Assembly: GCF_018687555.1 (NCBI RefSeq)
Contig: NZ_CP061296.1
Span: 310,001 to 374,000, forward strand
Length of the DNA: 64,000 nucleotides
Reading direction: 5' to 3'
Source: Polynucleobacter sp. MWH-P3-07-1
Lineage (GTDB): Bacteria > Pseudomonadota > Gammaproteobacteria > Burkholderiales > Burkholderiaceae
Shown here: positions 63,275 through 64,000 of the stretch, piece after piece
How the letters are laid out: each line of letters starts with the position of its first letter
Position numbering within the stretch: the stretch's first letter is position 1
Position numbers and translations under genes: made by a program
The notes under the pieces: model-generated
Seen by the model: the letters and a program-made list of their open reading frames with translations, nothing else
What the model was told of the DNA's origin: nothing
The model's database searches: none

Positions 63275-63706
63275 ATGGAGAATGAATTGAATATTAATCA
63301 AACAATGCTGAAAGCGTTATTTGGAGCATGTATTGGCCTAGCCGCATTAGCGGCATCAGCGCAATCCATGAATGTCACTCTCAATGGGTCACAAGAAGTG
63401 CCACCTGTCATGACCTCGGCTTCTGGAGTTGCTGCCATTACCGTTGGTCCTGATGGCTCAGTCAGCGGTACGATCACCACGACTGGCATCGAGGGCACAA
63501 TGGCGCATATCCATGAAGCGCCAATGGGTCAAAATGGACCGGTCATTGTGCCGTTCACAAAGACGGCAGACAATATTTGGTCTGCTCCTGCTGGCGCTAA
63601 ATTCACTGACGCACAACTTCAAAGCCTCAAGAGCGGTAATCTTTATCTGAACGTTCATAGCGCGACTAATAAAGCAGGGGAAATCAGGGGGCAACTAAAA
63701 CCCTAA
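63275..63706 (+). CDS. Exported CHRD-domain protein
   Basis: A 143-residue exported protein: signal peptide ending LAASAQ, then a CHRD domain MNVTLNGSQEVPPVMTSASGVAAITVG with AHIHEAPMGQNGPVIVPF and a C-terminal LNVHSATNKAGEIRGQL. Bacterial CHRD proteins are secreted and of unknown role. Starts ATG 63275, TTG 63287 (best ribosome site, GGAG at 63277) or ATG 63305 are all possible. It sits 17 bases after sorB and may be a third member of the operon. Confidence 0.82.
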   Translation: MENELNINQTMLKALFGACIGLAALAASAQSMNVTLNGSQEVPPVMTSASGVAAITVGPDGSVSGTITTTGIEGTMAHIHEAPMGQNGPVIVPFTKTADNIWSAPAGAKFTDAQLQSLKSGNLYLNVHSATNKAGEIRGQLKP

Positions 63707-63730
63707 ACCTCTGCTTGCGTAGATTACAAG

Positions 63731-63754
63731 AAACCACCCTCGGGTGGTTTTTTA
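63731..63754 (+). terminator. Terminator after the CHRD gene
   Basis: AAACCACC (63731-63738) pairs with GGTGGTTT (63743-63750) around CTCG and is followed by a T-run, ending the sorAB-CHRD unit. Confidence 0.88.
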
Positions 63755-63831
63755 TTGCCTTCATTCTTGATGAGCTATGAAGTGGGTAGGCTTAAGCAAA
63801 ATTTAGCGAATAGATTGATAATTTCTAGATC

Positions 63832-64000
63832 GTGATTATCAAAATAAACAAAGCTGCCCGTAAGTCAATCGACACTCTGATCGATATTGCCGCACACTCA
63901 TCGCTAATGCAACCGGTGCAGGCAAGTGAAATTAGTAAAAGACTGCAAATTTCTAAAAGTCGTCTCGAGGTCTTCCTTGCGAACCTAAAGTCTGCTGGTT
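63832..64000 (+). CDS. Rrf2-type transcription regulator (5' part)
   Basis: The frame from GTG 63832 reads INKAARKSIDTLIDIAAHSS then PVQASEISKRLQISKSRLEVFLANLKSAG, the winged-helix start of an Rrf2-family regulator (the family's A-I-x-x-I-L-x-x-L-x-x-A-G pattern). The gene runs past the window edge, so its Cys cluster, if any, is not visible. It could regulate the sorAB genes upstream; unproven. Confidence 0.65.
   Translation, partial: MIIKINKAARKSIDTLIDIAAHSSLMQPVQASEISKRLQISKSRLEVFLANLKSAG

Overview
The window looks like a chromosomal segment of a freshwater betaproteobacterium of the Burkholderiaceae, most likely Polynucleobacter. This is inferred from gene content and order, not from a marker gene: cysI-DUF934-cobA-cbiX, a LivM-LivG fusion, a monomeric isocitrate dehydrogenase, a type II NADH dehydrogenase, DarP/YjgA, MsrPQ, SorAB and a moderate base composition. 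No rRNA, tRNA, CRISPR array or prophage was seen.

Layout. (1) 1-5640 is a visibly AT-rich surface-polysaccharide block: sugar-phosphate transferase, CapD/WbpM-like nucleotide-sugar dehydratase, Wzm/Wzt-type ABC exporter and a GT61-like glycosyltransferase. It ends in a 74-bp remnant of a cation/proton exchanger gene, cut exactly at the end of an IS3-family element (5757-6860). (2) 6976-12568 holds the intact exchanger, adenine salvage (apt and a nucleosidase, divergent 13 bp apart) and the siroheme/sulfite-reduction genes. (3) 12683-16349 holds a methyltransferase-GT2 fusion and an ArnT-like GT-C glycosyltransferase with small membrane proteins. (4) 16526-25730 carries HdeD, a TonB receptor, a sorbosone-dehydrogenase-like protein with a diheme cytochrome c, an acyltransferase, DarP, a GMC oxidoreductase and an EamA transporter. 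(5) 25864-30758 is a branched-chain amino acid (Liv) ABC transporter. (6) 30801-33477 is an operon behind two Fur-box-like palindromes: outer-membrane-type protein, FMN-binding protein, ApbE flavin transferase and a His-rich membrane protein. This is the best candidate here for a poorly described system, probably flavin-based electron transfer linked to iron.

(7) 33650-47363 is mostly housekeeping: nuclease, lytic transglycosylase, FKBP, isocitrate dehydrogenase, MsrPQ, SDR, RsuA, pterin dehydratase, cation-efflux protein, SelD, haloacid dehalogenase and NDH-2. (8) 47377-54596 is a series of small or uncharacterised families. (9) 54752-57028 is a photolyase neighbourhood with DUF2452, DUF2256 and a Cys/His-rich miniprotein. 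(10) 57055-60841 is an oxidative-stress group (ahpF, ahpC, dps and two small proteins). (11) 60881-64000 has a nitroreductase, sulfite dehydrogenase SorAB, a CHRD protein and the start of an Rrf2-type regulator.

Non-coding signals read directly include an 18-bp inverted repeat shared by two distant promoter regions, three 11-bp-spaced repeats before icd, a MerR-like promoter before the cation-efflux gene with almost no room for a leader, overlapping hairpins between ahpC and ahpF, and a terminator-like hairpin inside the cytochrome c coding sequence. Families are named from recognised motifs without database searches.
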